A stretch of DNA of 64,000 bases, taken from assembly GCF_029525575.1 (NCBI RefSeq), contig NZ_JAPDIA010000007.1, positions 682,001 to 746,000 on the forward strand, given 5' to 3'. Shown here one piece after another: positions 48,350-57,938 of this stretch. A program made the position numbers and the translations under genes. Origin of the DNA: Cohnella rhizosphaerae (GTDB lineage Bacteria; Bacillota; Bacilli; Paenibacillales; Paenibacillaceae). The first letter of the stretch is position 1; each line of letters begins with the position of its first letter. The notes under the pieces are model-generated. The model was not told where the DNA came from. It ran no database searches and worked only from the letters and a program-made list of their open reading frames with translations.

Positions 48350-48724
48350 AGTAACCTCCCGCAGCGCCGCTTATGCGTGCACAAAGGGGCATTCCGCGGC
48401 GTTTGAACAATATCCCCTTCGAACAGGAACCCAGGGGGGCGGACGGGGCGGCGTGTCCGCTTCAGCCTTCCTTGAATCGCGCTAACCGCAAATTGAGATT
48501 ACAGATCTGGCAGTGAGCTGCTGGCGTCCGGCAGTGCGAAAATGCCCGTACCTGTGCGAAGGGGGATACCGTTAAAACGGAATGCGGTACGGAGTTGGGC
48601 AAGGAGTTGGGCAAGGCGTTTGGCATGGCATGCGGCAATGGCTTGCCGCAAAGGCGTCCAGTCAAGCGTGCGCGGCGATGCGATGCGTGGTTACTCTAAC
48701 TGACCGAGACGGGAGGCGAAGAAA
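48350..48724. other. Intergenic stretch, no gene seen
   Basis: About 375 bp. It contains a short direct repeat (AAGGAGTTGGGC twice, 48598-48622) and some inverted repeats, but no ribosome site with a credible frame and no S-box, T-box or other riboswitch core that I can recognise, even though a sulfur-amino-acid-type enzyme follows. Confidence 0.5.
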
Positions 48725-50042
48725 ATGGACGAGGCTACCTTAGGCGGGCGTGGGACGGAGGCGAACGCCGGAACGGACGAGCGACAGCACCTGAGCGAGC
48801 GGGATACGCACGTGGCAGGCGCCGGCGGACCGGGCTTAAACGAGTCGCTTGCCTCCGGCGAGCCGCTTCCGGCCAAGTCGTCCTCACTCAAGCCGCCGCT
48901 CAGCAAGCAGGACATCTGCCTGCAACTCGGCGACGATTACGACCGCCATCTCGGCGCGATCGTGCCGCCGATATTTCAGAATACGCTGTTCACCCGCAAG
49001 ACGACGAATCACGGCTATACCTACACTCGGATCGCCAATCCGACGACCGAGATCGCGGAGCGGAAGATCGCGGCGCTGGAAGGGGCGGAGGCGGCACGCT
49101 GCTTTTCCTCCGGGATGGCGGCGATCTCCGCGGCGCTCATGAGCGTCATGGAGAAAGATTGCCATATTGTCTGCCCGCTGAACGTCTATCCGCCGGTGAA
49201 GGGTTTCCTCGACGTCTATATGCGGCGGTTCGGCGTGGAGACGACGTTCGTGTCGGGTACGGACGTCGCCGAGATCGAAGCCGCGCTCCGCCCGAATACG
49301 CGGGCGATCTACCTGGAGACGCCGCTGTCGAACGTGTTCACGCTGCAGGACCTGCGCGCGATCGCGGCGCTGGCGAAGGCGCATGGCGTGACGACGATCG
49401 CGGACAACACGTGGGCGACGCCGCTTTACCAGAATCCGATCGCCTTCGGAATCGATATCGTCGTGCACTCCGCGACCAAGTATATGGGCGGGCACAGCGA
49501 TATACTGGCGGGCGTCATGGTCGGTAGCCTGGCGCGGATGGAGCGCGTGACGCACGAAGAGCGCGGGCTGTTCGGCGCGGCGATGGATCCGCATCAGGCG
49601 TGGCTGCTGATCCGGGGTCTGCGCACGCTGCCGCTGCGAATGCGGCAGCATCAGGAGAGCGCGATGCGGATCGCCGCGCATCTCGAGACGCACCCGCTCG
49701 TGGAGCGCGTGCTCTACCCGGGCCTGCCGAGCCACCCGCAGCATGCGCTGGCCCGCAGCCAGATGAGCGGCTGCACCGGCTTGCTCAGCTTCGTGCCTCG
49801 CGGCACGCCGGAGCAGATCGTCGGCTTCGTCAAGGGGTTGGCGCTGTTCGAGGAGGGGCCGAGCTGGGGGGGGCTTCGAGAGCCTGGTCAACACGCCGGG
49901 ACTCGGCATCGACGAGGAGACGTCGCGGCGGACGGGGATGCCGCAGCGGCTCGTCCGTCTCTCGATCGGGCTGGAGGATGCGGACGCATTGACGGCTGAT
50001 ATCGATCAAGCGTTGGCGGGTATGCGCCGCGGGCGGGCCTAA
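48725..50042 (+). CDS. Cystathionine gamma-synthase/lyase-like PLP enzyme (frameshifted)
   Basis: Trans-sulfuration-family enzyme of 438 residues after repair. YTRIANPTTEIAERKIAALEG, CFSSGMAAISAAL, TIADNTWATPLYQNP and the PLP lysine in HSATKYMGGHSDILAG are all present, and the end is FESLVNTPG...RLVRLSIGLED. A G8 run at 49866-49873 has one extra base. About 60 residues at the N-terminus are an unusual Gly/Ala/Ser-rich extension, but GGGAGG before the ATG at 48725 supports this start. Its place inside a polysaccharide locus, between heparinase-like and GH105 genes, is unexplained. Confidence 0.87.
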
Positions 50043-50095
50043 GCCCTAATTTCAGACATACAGACCTACAAACATACAAAACGGGAGTGGAAGCC

Positions 50096-51187
50096 ATGAG
50101 CGTACGACAGCTGGAGAGGCAGGAGGCGCAAGCGCTGATCGAGCGGGTCATCGCGGGCATGCGGGGACTGAAGGTCGCGATCCGGGAGGATACGGCCGAC
50201 AGCATCATCTCGATGGACGTGTGGGACTGGTCGCAGGGCGTGGGCTTGTTTTCCCTGTATCTCTATTACAAGGAAACCGGCGATCCCGACCTCCTGAATT
50301 ATCTGACGTCCTGGTTCGACCGCCATCTCGAATGCGGGCTGCCCGGCAAAAACGTCAATACGATGTGCCCGCTGCTCACGCTGAGTTACCTGTACGAGGA
50401 GACCGGCAAGCAGGATTACCTCAAAGTTTGCCAGGAATGGGCAGACTATGCGGCCGTTCATATGCCCCGCACGCCGGAGTCCGGCATCGCCCATACGGCG
50501 GTGGACAGCCCGAACGAGGGCGAGCTGTGGGACGACACGCTGTACATGACGGTGCTGTTCCTCGGGCGCATGGGCGTCCTGCTGAACCGCGAAGACTACG
50601 TGGAGGAGAGCGTGCGCCAGTTTCTCGTGCATCTGAAATATTTGACGGATACCGAGACCGGCCTGTTTTTCCACGGCTGGACGTTCAAGGAGAATCACAA
50701 CTTCGCCCGGGCGCGATGGGGGCGCGGCAACGCCTGGTACACGGCCGGCCTGGTCGACTACCTGGACATCGTGGACGTATCGCCGGGCGTACGGCGCTTC
50801 CTCCTGTCGTCGCTGGAGCGGCAGGCGGCCAAGCTGGCCGAGCTTCAGGAGCCTTCCGGCATGTGGCGCACGCTGCTCGACGATCCGTCCTCGTACGAGG
50901 AGACGTCGGCGACGGCGGGCTTCGCCTACGGGCTGCTCAAGGCGGTGCGCAAAGGGTATCTGGACGCGCGGTACAGAGAGCCGGGCCTGCGCGCGCTCCA
51001 AGCCGTCGTCGGACGGATCGACGCGGACGGCGCCGTGCAGGACGTGTCCTACGGCACGCGGATGGGGCACACGCTGGACTTTTACAGGCAGATTCCCCGC
51101 TGTCCGATGCCTTACGGCCAATCGATGGCGCTGCTCATGCTGGCGGAGAGTCTCAAGCATGCGGCCGAACCGGTGCAAGAAATCTAA
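50096..51187 (+). CDS. GH105/GH88-like unsaturated uronyl hydrolase, copy 2
   Basis: Predicted cytoplasmic enzyme of 363 residues, closely similar to the copy at 43053 through its full length (shared VWDWSQGVGLFSLYLYYK-type, MCPLLTLSYLYEET, WGRGNAWY and CPMPYGQSMALLML blocks). Here the family's catalytic Asp motif is canonical, WDDTLYM with Asp147. It would remove the unsaturated uronic acid from lyase-generated oligosaccharides. GGGAG precedes the ATG at 50096. Followed by a cre-like site and the transporter genes. Confidence 0.92.
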   Translation: MSVRQLERQEAQALIERVIAGMRGLKVAIREDTADSIISMDVWDWSQGVGLFSLYLYYKETGDPDLLNYLTSWFDRHLECGLPGKNVNTMCPLLTLSYLYEETGKQDYLKVCQEWADYAAVHMPRTPESGIAHTAVDSPNEGELWDDTLYMTVLFLGRMGVLLNREDYVEESVRQFLVHLKYLTDTETGLFFHGWTFKENHNFARARWGRGNAWYTAGLVDYLDIVDVSPGVRRFLLSSLERQAAKLAELQEPSGMWRTLLDDPSSYEETSATAGFAYGLLKAVRKGYLDARYREPGLRALQAVVGRIDADGAVQDVSYGTRMGHTLDFYRQIPRCPMPYGQSMALLMLAESLKHAAEPVQEI

Positions 51188-51209
51188 TAAAACGTCCAAT
51201 TTTCCGCAT

Positions 51210-51223
51210 TTAAAACGCTTACA
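51210..51223 (+). promoter_or_regulatory. cre-like operator before transporter genes
   Basis: TTAAAACGCTTACA matches the CcpA consensus TGAAAGCGCTTACA at 12 of 14 positions, between the GH105 stop and the first permease. Confidence 0.55.
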
Positions 51224-51345
51224 AATCCCTCTACACTAAACTCAGCAACATCGACAAAATCAGCAACATCGACATGACCAGCCTTACCGACAGCCACATC
51301 TCAAGCCGCCGAACGCTTCGGCATTACGCAAGGAGGGAGCGGACC

Positions 51346-52240
51346 GTGAAGGAATGGAAAAAAAAACTATGATCTCTACTTGCTCCTCGTGCCGGCCGTC
51401 GTCTTTTTCATCGTTTTCGCCTACATCCCGATGGGCGGGCTCGTCATTGCGTTCAAGGACTACAACCTGTTCCGGGGCCTTTGGGGCAGCGATTGGGCCG
51501 GGCTCGCCAATTTCCGGGAGATGTTTTCGATTCCCGAGTTTTTCCGGATCACGCGCAACACGCTGCTGCTGAATCTGCTCGGGCTGCTCGTCTGCTTCCC
51601 GGCGCCGATTCTGCTCGCGCTCATGCTGAATGAGGTGCGATCCCGCTATCTGAAGAAAATCTCGCAGTCGATGCTCTACCTGCCCCACTTCATGTCCTGG
51701 ATCGTGCTCGGGGGCATCGTGTACGCGGTGCTGTCGCCGAAGTACGGCGTCGTCAACCAGATTCTTCGCTGGCTGGGCTTGAAAGAAATCTACTTCATGG
51801 CGGATCAGACGTGGTGGGTGATCACCTACACGCTGTCGGCTGTCTGGCAGAGTGCGGGCTGGGGGACGATCATCTATCTGGCGGCGATCACGGCGATCGA
51901 TCCGGCGCTGTACGAGGCCGCGTCCATCGACGGCGCGGGCCGCATCCGCAAGATTGCGAGCGTCACGCTGCCGAGCATCATGCCGACGATCGTCATTCTG
52001 TTCATCCTCGCGGTCGGCCACATGGTGTCGATCGGTATCGAGCAGCCGCTCGCGCTGGCGAATTCGGTCGTCAGCGACGTCTCCGAGGTCATCAGCACGT
52101 ACGTCTACCGCGTCGGCATCAAGCAGGGCGAATTCGGGCTGACGACGGCGGTCGGCATGGTGCAGTCGGTCATTAATCTGTGTCTTGTCGTCGCGGCCAA
52201 TCATTTTGCGAAAAGGGCGGGAGGCGAGGGACTATGGTAA
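51346..52240 (+). CDS. LplB/YteP-type sugar ABC permease (frameshifted at the start)
   Basis: Membrane subunit of 297 residues after repair with six helices: LYLLLVPAVVFFIVFAYIPMGG, YNLFRGLWGS, NTLLLNLLGLLVCFPAPILLALMLNEV, EAA loop ALYEAASIDGAGRIRKIASVTLPSIMP. An A9 run at 51358-51366 hides the true GTG start at 51346, which follows AAGGAGGG; removing one A gives VKEWKKNYDLYLLLVPA. Members of this group carry large oligosaccharides such as rhamnogalacturonan fragments, fitting the neighbouring GH105 genes. Confidence 0.92.
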
Positions 52241-53216
52241 GCGGCACCGCAAGCAGCCCGGCAAGCAGCTCCGCAAAGGGCGAGGCGAAGCCGACGGGCG
52301 AACGCGCCCGGCCCGCTCCCGCGACGCGTCCGAGGAGGGCCAAGCGCACGCCGGGGGGAAGTCGTCTTTGACACCCTCGTTTACAGCGCGCTCATCGTGT
52401 TCACGTTCATCTGTCTGTTTCCCTTTCTGAATACGCTTGCAAATGCATTTAGCAGCAGCACCGCGATCCAGACGGGCAAAGTACTCTTGTGGCCGGTCGA
52501 GTTTCAGGTCGGTTCGATGAAGATGATTCTGGCCGACAGCTCGGTCATTCGGTCGCTGCTCGTCACCGTCTTCCTGACGGTCGTCGGCACGACGCTGAAC
52601 CTGCTGTTCACGATCATTACGGCTTATCCGCTGTCGCGCCGGGATCTCAAGGGACGCGGGATCTTCATGCGGTTCATGGTGATCACGATGCTGTTCAGCG
52701 GCGGCATGATCCCGCTGTTCCTCGTCGTGAAGTCGCTCCATCTGCTAAATACGCTGTGGGCGCTCATTATCCCGGGACTGATCAGCGCGTTTAACGTCAT
52801 TATTATGAAAAGCTTTTTCCAGACGATTCCCGACGAGCTGCGGGAGGCATCGGTCATGGACGGCTGCGGCAACATGCGTTATCTGATCCGGATCGTGCTC
52901 CCTCTCTCGGGGGCGTCGCTGGCGACGATCGGCCTGTTCTACGCGGTCGGCCACTGGAACGCCTACTTCGGCGCGGTGCTCTATATCGACAATCCCGATC
53001 TGCTCACGCTGCAGGCGAAGCTTCGCAACATCCTGCTGCTGTCGCAAATGGATACGTCGCTGGAGCAGATGACGATGGAGAGCAAGTTCACGGTCATCCA
53101 GGAATCGCTCAAGGCCGCCGTCATCGTGGTCGCTACCGTGCCGATCCTGATCGTATACCCTTTTTTTGCAAAAGTACTTCGTCAAAGGCTCGATGCTCGG
53201 CTCCGTAAAAGGTTGA
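52234..53216 (+). CDS. LplC/YtcP-type sugar ABC permease (two frameshifts)
   Basis: Partner permease of 326 residues after repair. Six helices, EAA loop ELREASVMDGCGNMRYLIRIVLPLSG, and the typical ending LQKYFVKGSMLGSVKG. Extra bases sit in G6 at 52353-52358 and T7 at 53161-53167. The 40-residue N-terminus is a Ser/Ala/Arg-rich extension not usual in the family. The start ATG overlaps the preceding stop. Without repair the frame runs on into the binding-protein gene and appears as a false fusion. Confidence 0.9.
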
Positions 53217-53296
53217 ACGTCCGGATTGCGCGGCGCCGCGCCGTTCGGGTTCACGATAGCGCTACTTCAGTCTTGATTACCAAGGAGGCAACCGGA

Positions 53297-54944
53297 ATGA
53301 TGGGGAGTTGGAAAAAAGGATTGCAGACGGCGCTGGCGATCGCGCTGGTCACGCTGCCGCTCGCGGCATGCGGAGGCAATAACGACAATAGCGGCGCATC
53401 GAGCGCTGCTCCTACCGGCGGAACCGCCGGCGCGACGCAAGCGGGGGAACGGCAAGCTGGAAAAGGTGCGCGTGTCGCTGTGGGACCGCTCGAATTCGCC
53501 CAACGGCCAGAAGCTCGAGGACACCGTCATCGTCAAAAAGCTGCAGGAGGAAGCCCGCAAGGAAGGCCTCGACGTCGAATACGTCGTTCTGCCGCGCTCG
53601 CAGGAAAGCGAGAAAAACAACATTTGGATGGCGTCCGGCGGCGGTCCCGACATTATTATCACGTACGATATGAACGCGATGTTCAAGTGGGCGGAGCAGG
53701 GCGGCCTGTGGGAGCTGGACGATCTGCTCGAGCAGTACGGCCCGGACATCAAAAAGCTGATCGGCCCGTCGCTCGAGGCGGCCGGCACGTACAAGGGTAA
53801 GCGCTACGCGATTCCGGCGATGCGGATGAGCACGGCGGCGGCTTCCAACATGAAGATTCGCCAGGACTGGCTCGACAAGCTCGGCATGAAGGCGCCGACG
53901 ACGCTCGACGAGCTGTACGAGACGCTCAAGGCGTTCAAGGAAAAGGACCCGGGCGGCGTCGGCAAGGACAATGTCGTGCCGTGGGCGCTGCCGGCGATCT
54001 CGCAGGGCATGAAGGGGTTCTTCTTCGGCCCGATGTGGGGCGCGGGCGTGGCGATCGACGGGCCGGCTACCGAGATGTATATGCCGAGCGGCAACTTCAC
54101 GGACGGCGTATTCCACTCCGCGGTCGCGCTGAACGAGGGCAAGGAATTTTTCCGCTTCCTGAACAAGATGTACAAAGAAGGGCTCATTTCCAAGGAATTC
54201 GTCACCGACGTCAACTCGCAGCAGTTCATCCAGAACTACACGTCCGGCGTATCCGGCTTCATGGACTCGAACGAAGATCCGTGGACCGTCACCAAGGAAA
54301 CGCGCAAAACGGTGCCCGAAGCGAAGTGGGTAACGCTCGATCCCCTCGTGCGGCCGAACGGCACGCAGGCGATGACCGAGGCCAACGTATACGGACTGCT
54401 CAACATGATTCCGAAGTCGTCCAAAAATCCGGCGGCCGCGGTCAAGTACCTGAACGTCCTGGCGAAAAACATCAAGCTCGTCCAGGCGGGCATCGAAGGC
54501 GTGCACTTCAAGGAGGAAGACGGCCTGTACGTGGCGATCGATCCGGTCAAAAACGCGGAGGAGATCGACTGGTACTTCAAGGACTTGAATCTGCTCACCC
54601 AAGGCTACATGGGCAATCCGACGAAGGATCAGATGAAGAAGCAGTTCGCCAACGAGCCGAATCCCGACGAGATCGCCGATATTCTTGACCCCTACTTCAA
54701 ATCGTTCGAGAAGTTCGGCAAGCAAGGGCCGCTCATCGACACGCCGCGTCCGGTATCGGACAAGAGCGTGGCCAACATCACGAAGTTCCTGTACGACGCG
54801 CTCTCCAAGGCGGTCATCGCCAAGGACTTCGACGCGGAATGGGAGAACGTCGTGTCCGGCTGGAAGAAGAACGGCGGCGAAGAATACGACGCCGAAGTGA
54901 CGCAGAACCTGGTCGCCATGAACTGGAAGACGACGAACGAATAA
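53297..54944 (+). CDS. LplA/YtcQ-type substrate-binding lipoprotein (frameshifted)
   Basis: Lipoprotein of 548 residues after repair, the large class typical of LplA partners. Signal peptide and lipobox LAAC, a Ser/Gly/Ala tether, then VSLWDRSNSPNGQKLEDTVIV, PDIIITYDMNAMFKWAEQGGLWELDD and RYAIPAMRMSTAAASNMKIRQDWLDKLG. One extra G in the G5 run at 53443-53447. AAGGAGG lies eight bases before the ATG. It should capture oligosaccharide outside the cell for the two permeases; the ATPase is probably a shared MsmX-type protein encoded elsewhere. Confidence 0.93.
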
Positions 54945-54966
54945 ACGCTCGGGGCGCACGCCCTGG

Positions 54967-55013
54967 CAGGCCGAAGGACGGACCGGTCCGCGAACCGTCC
55001 GTCCTTCGGCCTG
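54967..55013 (+). other. Long hairpin without U-tract after the binding-protein gene
   Basis: Perfect 17-bp arms (54967-54983 with 54997-55013) around a GC-rich loop, with no following T run. Such hairpins often protect the 3' end of the abundant binding-protein mRNA while letting some transcription continue. It contains GGACCGGTCCGCGA (54980-54993), identical to the core of array B. Confidence 0.7.
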
Positions 55014-55037
55014 TCCGGGGCGGAGAGGAGGATGCTT

Positions 55038-56747
55038 GTGCAAACGACTGTCGAAGCGCGAATCGGCGAGCTCGTCCGGCTGCAGGAGGCGAGGCTCGCG
55101 GAGGAATGGAAGCGGATGGAGGCCGAGAAGCGGAGTGTCCGCCGGATAAAGGTGCAGGGACGGGAGCTGAGCCGGCTGACGCTGCTGGCGGTGCTCTACT
55201 GTCAGCCGCGGTCGCGGTATTTCCGCGATCCGGCGCTATTGGCCGCGCTGGAGGAGACGGCGGAGGAGCTGCTCGGCATCCAACTGCCGAGCGGCAACGT
55301 ATCGCTCTACAACTGCAACATCGATTCGCCCCCCGACACGGCGTTTACGTCGCATCTGGTCGCGCTTGTCGCGCAGCTGCTGCTGCGGGACGCGGGGCAG
55401 GAAGCGGCGAAGGCGACGAACGCCGTGCTGACGTTTCTGCGTCGCGCCTCTCCGGCGCTGCTGGAGGGCGGCATTCATACGCCGAACCACCGCTGGGTGA
55501 TGGCGTCGGCGCTGGCCAAAATGGAGGAGCTGTTCGGCGGGGCGGCCTACCGCGAGCGGGCGTTCGAGTTTTTGAACGAGGGCCTGGACATTACCGACTA
55601 CGGCGAATGGACCGAGCGGAGCAATTCGATCTACAACGCGATTTGCGCTTACTACCTCTATGACGTCGGTACGGTGTTCGGCTATGCGCCTGCGCTGGAC
55701 GCTGCGGCGAGCACGCTGCGGATGATGCGCTACATGCTGCATCCGGGAGACACGATCGCGACCGAATATTCCGGACGCCAGGATCTCGGGCAGGTCGCCC
55801 GCATGGACGACCGCTACTACGCGGCGTTCCACCTGATTGCCGCGCGCGAGCGCGACCCCGAGCTGGCCGCGCTTGCGGCGGTCGCGGAACGGACGGCGCC
55901 GCGCGGGAGCGTGGCGCTGCTGCACTGGATGCTCACGCCCGAGCGGATGACGCCGACGGTTGCGCCTGCCCCGCCAAGCGAACGGTACACCGTGCTGTTC
56001 GGCGAAGGAAATCGCGCGCCCGTCCCCGACCGCGTGCCCTATCTCGGCCCGGTCGTCAAGCATCCGCACGGCGCGCCCGTCCTGCGTCACCGGCGAGGAC
56101 CGCTGAGCGTCACCGCGATGGCGGGACAGCCGGAATGCCTGTACGTCCAGTACGGCGAGGCGCGAATGCTCGGGCTGAAGCTGGGCATCGGCTGGTTCGG
56201 CGCCGGCGCGGTCTCTTTTCCGGGCATCGAGCCGCTCGGCGGCGACCGCTACCTGCTCCGCGCGGAGTTGGAGGGCTGCTACTTCGGTCCGCTCGCGGAC
56301 GAGCATACGCTGCACGCCGGCGGCCGCTACGTCGACATGCCGAATCATCTGCGCCGCCGGATCGGCACCGTGCGCACGGCCGTCGACATCGAGCTGACGC
56401 TGCTGGAGGACGGGCTGGACCTGCGGGTCGCCTCGGACGATCCGCGCGGCATCTACCTGCAGGCCGTCTGTCTGTTCCCGCCGGAGGATGGAGAACTAAG
56501 CGGGGAAGGACTCGAAGCGACGGGGCCTTTGACGATGCGTCTGTCGAGCGGCGCGGCCCTATACAGCGCCGGACGGTACGCCATTCGAATCGAAGGCGGC
56601 GCGTCCGAGCATGACGAGATCGCGATGCGCAACGATCCGCCCGACGCGCGCACGCGCGCCGTGATGGTCAACTGGAGCACGCCGACCGACGCGACGCTTC
56701 GCGTGCGCGGCATCGTATTCGAAGAGGCGGACGGCAAGGAACGGTAA
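55038..56747 (+). CDS. Protein of unknown function, candidate polysaccharide lyase or hydrolase
   Basis: Protein of 569 residues, no signal peptide, intact. I cannot assign a family. The first 300 residues are helix-rich with repeated Leu-rich amphipathic helices and aromatic/His clusters (GGIHTPNHRWVMASALAKMEELF, YGEWTERSNSIYNAICAYYLYDVG, DTIATEYSGRQDLGQVARMDDRYY), as in alpha/alpha-toroid lyases; the last 230 are beta-rich (GWFGAGAVSFPGIEPLGGDRYLL, DIELTLLEDGLDLRVASDD). This toroid-plus-sandwich outline resembles lyases of the heparinase-II/III and PL8-like groups. GTG start at 55038, six bases after AGGAGG. Lies between the transporter and oxidoreductase genes of the locus. Confidence 0.75.
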   Translation: MQTTVEARIGELVRLQEARLAEEWKRMEAEKRSVRRIKVQGRELSRLTLLAVLYCQPRSRYFRDPALLAALEETAEELLGIQLPSGNVSLYNCNIDSPPDTAFTSHLVALVAQLLLRDAGQEAAKATNAVLTFLRRASPALLEGGIHTPNHRWVMASALAKMEELFGGAAYRERAFEFLNEGLDITDYGEWTERSNSIYNAICAYYLYDVGTVFGYAPALDAAASTLRMMRYMLHPGDTIATEYSGRQDLGQVARMDDRYYAAFHLIAARERDPELAALAAVAERTAPRGSVALLHWMLTPERMTPTVAPAPPSERYTVLFGEGNRAPVPDRVPYLGPVVKHPHGAPVLRHRRGPLSVTAMAGQPECLYVQYGEARMLGLKLGIGWFGAGAVSFPGIEPLGGDRYLLRAELEGCYFGPLADEHTLHAGGRYVDMPNHLRRRIGTVRTAVDIELTLLEDGLDLRVASDDPRGIYLQAVCLFPPEDGELSGEGLEATGPLTMRLSSGAALYSAGRYAIRIEGGASEHDEIAMRNDPPDARTRAVMVNWSTPTDATLRVRGIVFEEADGKER

Positions 56748-56799
56748 CGAGCGGCTTGAATGAACACGGCTTGGCATGACAAGAAGGGAGCGCTTTACC

Positions 56800-57801
56800 A
56801 TGAATATCGGCATCATCGGCATTGGCGTAATCGGCTTAAGGCATATCGGCAATCTGATCAAAAGGGACGACGTCCGCATCGCCGCCGTCTGCGGTACGGA
56901 CGCCGGCAAGACGGCCAGGATCGCGGGAGAATACGGAGCCGAGTCCTTTACGGATTACCGGCTGCTGTTCGAGCGCACGCCGCTCGACGCGGTGTTCGTC
57001 TGCACGCCGCCGGGCGTGCGCAAGGGACCGATCCTCGAAGCCGCGCGGCGCGGCATCGCCTGCTTCGTCGAGAAGCCGCCCGCGCGGTCGGTAAGCGAGG
57101 CGGAGGAGATCGCGGCGATCGTCCGCGAGAGCGGCATCGTATGCGCGGTGGGCTTCATGTACCGCTACGCAGGCGCCGTAGCGATGGCTAGAGAACTGAT
57201 CCGGAGCAGCGGCGCGCCGGTGCCGATCGTGCGCAGCGTGCATGCCTGCGCAGCCGGCCTGCCCGAAGCGCCGACGCCGCGCTGGCTGCTCGACAAGGCC
57301 AAGTCCGGCGGGCCGATGTTCGACCAGGCGATCCACCTGATCGACGCCGCCAGGTATATCGCGGGCGCGCAAGGCGGCGAGGTCGAGGCGATCCACGCTT
57401 TCGGCGCCAACGTACAGCGGCCCAAGAGCGGGGACTATACGGTCGAGGATAATTTCGTCGTCAATCTGGCTTACGCGCATGGCACGGTCCAGACGCATAC
57501 GCATTCGTGGGGCGTGGAGCGGCCGCGGGTCGAGATCGAGCTGCTGGGCCGGGATTATCGGCTCACGGTCGATCTATCCCGACTGGGCAGCCGGCTGTAC
57601 GGGGACTTCCGCGGCGAAGAGGTGTCCGCGCATTTTCCGGAGGAGAACATGTACGTGGACGAGGCGGCGGCTTTCCTCGAAGCGGTGCGCTCGGGCGATC
57701 CTTCCGGCATCCGGTCTTCATACGCGGATGCGGCCAAATCCCTGGAGCTGGTCGTGCGGGCGAACGAGTCGGCTGACGAGAGGCGGGCGATCCGGTTGTA
57801 A
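56800..57801 (+). CDS. Gfo/Idh/MocA-family oxidoreductase
   Basis: NAD(P)-dependent sugar or cyclitol dehydrogenase of 333 residues. Rossmann motif IGIIGIGVIGLRHIGNLI, catalytic-Lys motif CFVEKPPARSVSEAEE, GFMYRY, and GGPMFDQAIHLIDAARYI with the conserved Asp and His. AAGGGAG precedes the ATG at 56800. As the last gene of the locus it may process the keto- or uronate-type monosaccharide released by the hydrolases; the substrate is not shown. Confidence 0.9.
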   Translation: MNIGIIGIGVIGLRHIGNLIKRDDVRIAAVCGTDAGKTARIAGEYGAESFTDYRLLFERTPLDAVFVCTPPGVRKGPILEAARRGIACFVEKPPARSVSEAEEIAAIVRESGIVCAVGFMYRYAGAVAMARELIRSSGAPVPIVRSVHACAAGLPEAPTPRWLLDKAKSGGPMFDQAIHLIDAARYIAGAQGGEVEAIHAFGANVQRPKSGDYTVEDNFVVNLAYAHGTVQTHTHSWGVERPRVEIELLGRDYRLTVDLSRLGSRLYGDFRGEEVSAHFPEENMYVDEAAAFLEAVRSGDPSGIRSSYADAAKSLELVVRANESADERRAIRL

Positions 57802-57876
57802 AAGGACCCTGATAAGGGGATCGAAGGCACTGCTGGAAACAGCGGCGAAGGCGGCGCGCCCTGCGATCGAACATTA

Positions 57877-57904
57877 TGTTAGAATGTTGGCGATAGCGCT
57901 TACA
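57877..57904 (+). promoter_or_regulatory. Extended -10 promoter with cre-like site
   Basis: TGTTAGAAT (57877-57885) is an extended -10. CGATAGCGCTTACA (57891-57904) matches the cre consensus at 12 of 14 positions and would cover the transcription start, a repressing position. Confidence 0.6.
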
Positions 57905-57938
57905 AGAGAGACTAGCGCGATCGGACGGGAGAGTCGCC

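Noticed and set aside
48350..48724. S-box or T-box riboswitch before the cystathionine-type gene
   Set aside because: No recognisable conserved core and no terminator next to the start codon.
52397..53800. Fusion of permease to binding lipoprotein
   Set aside because: Extra T in the 53161 run skips the permease stop; the lipoprotein has its own ribosome site, signal peptide and lipobox.
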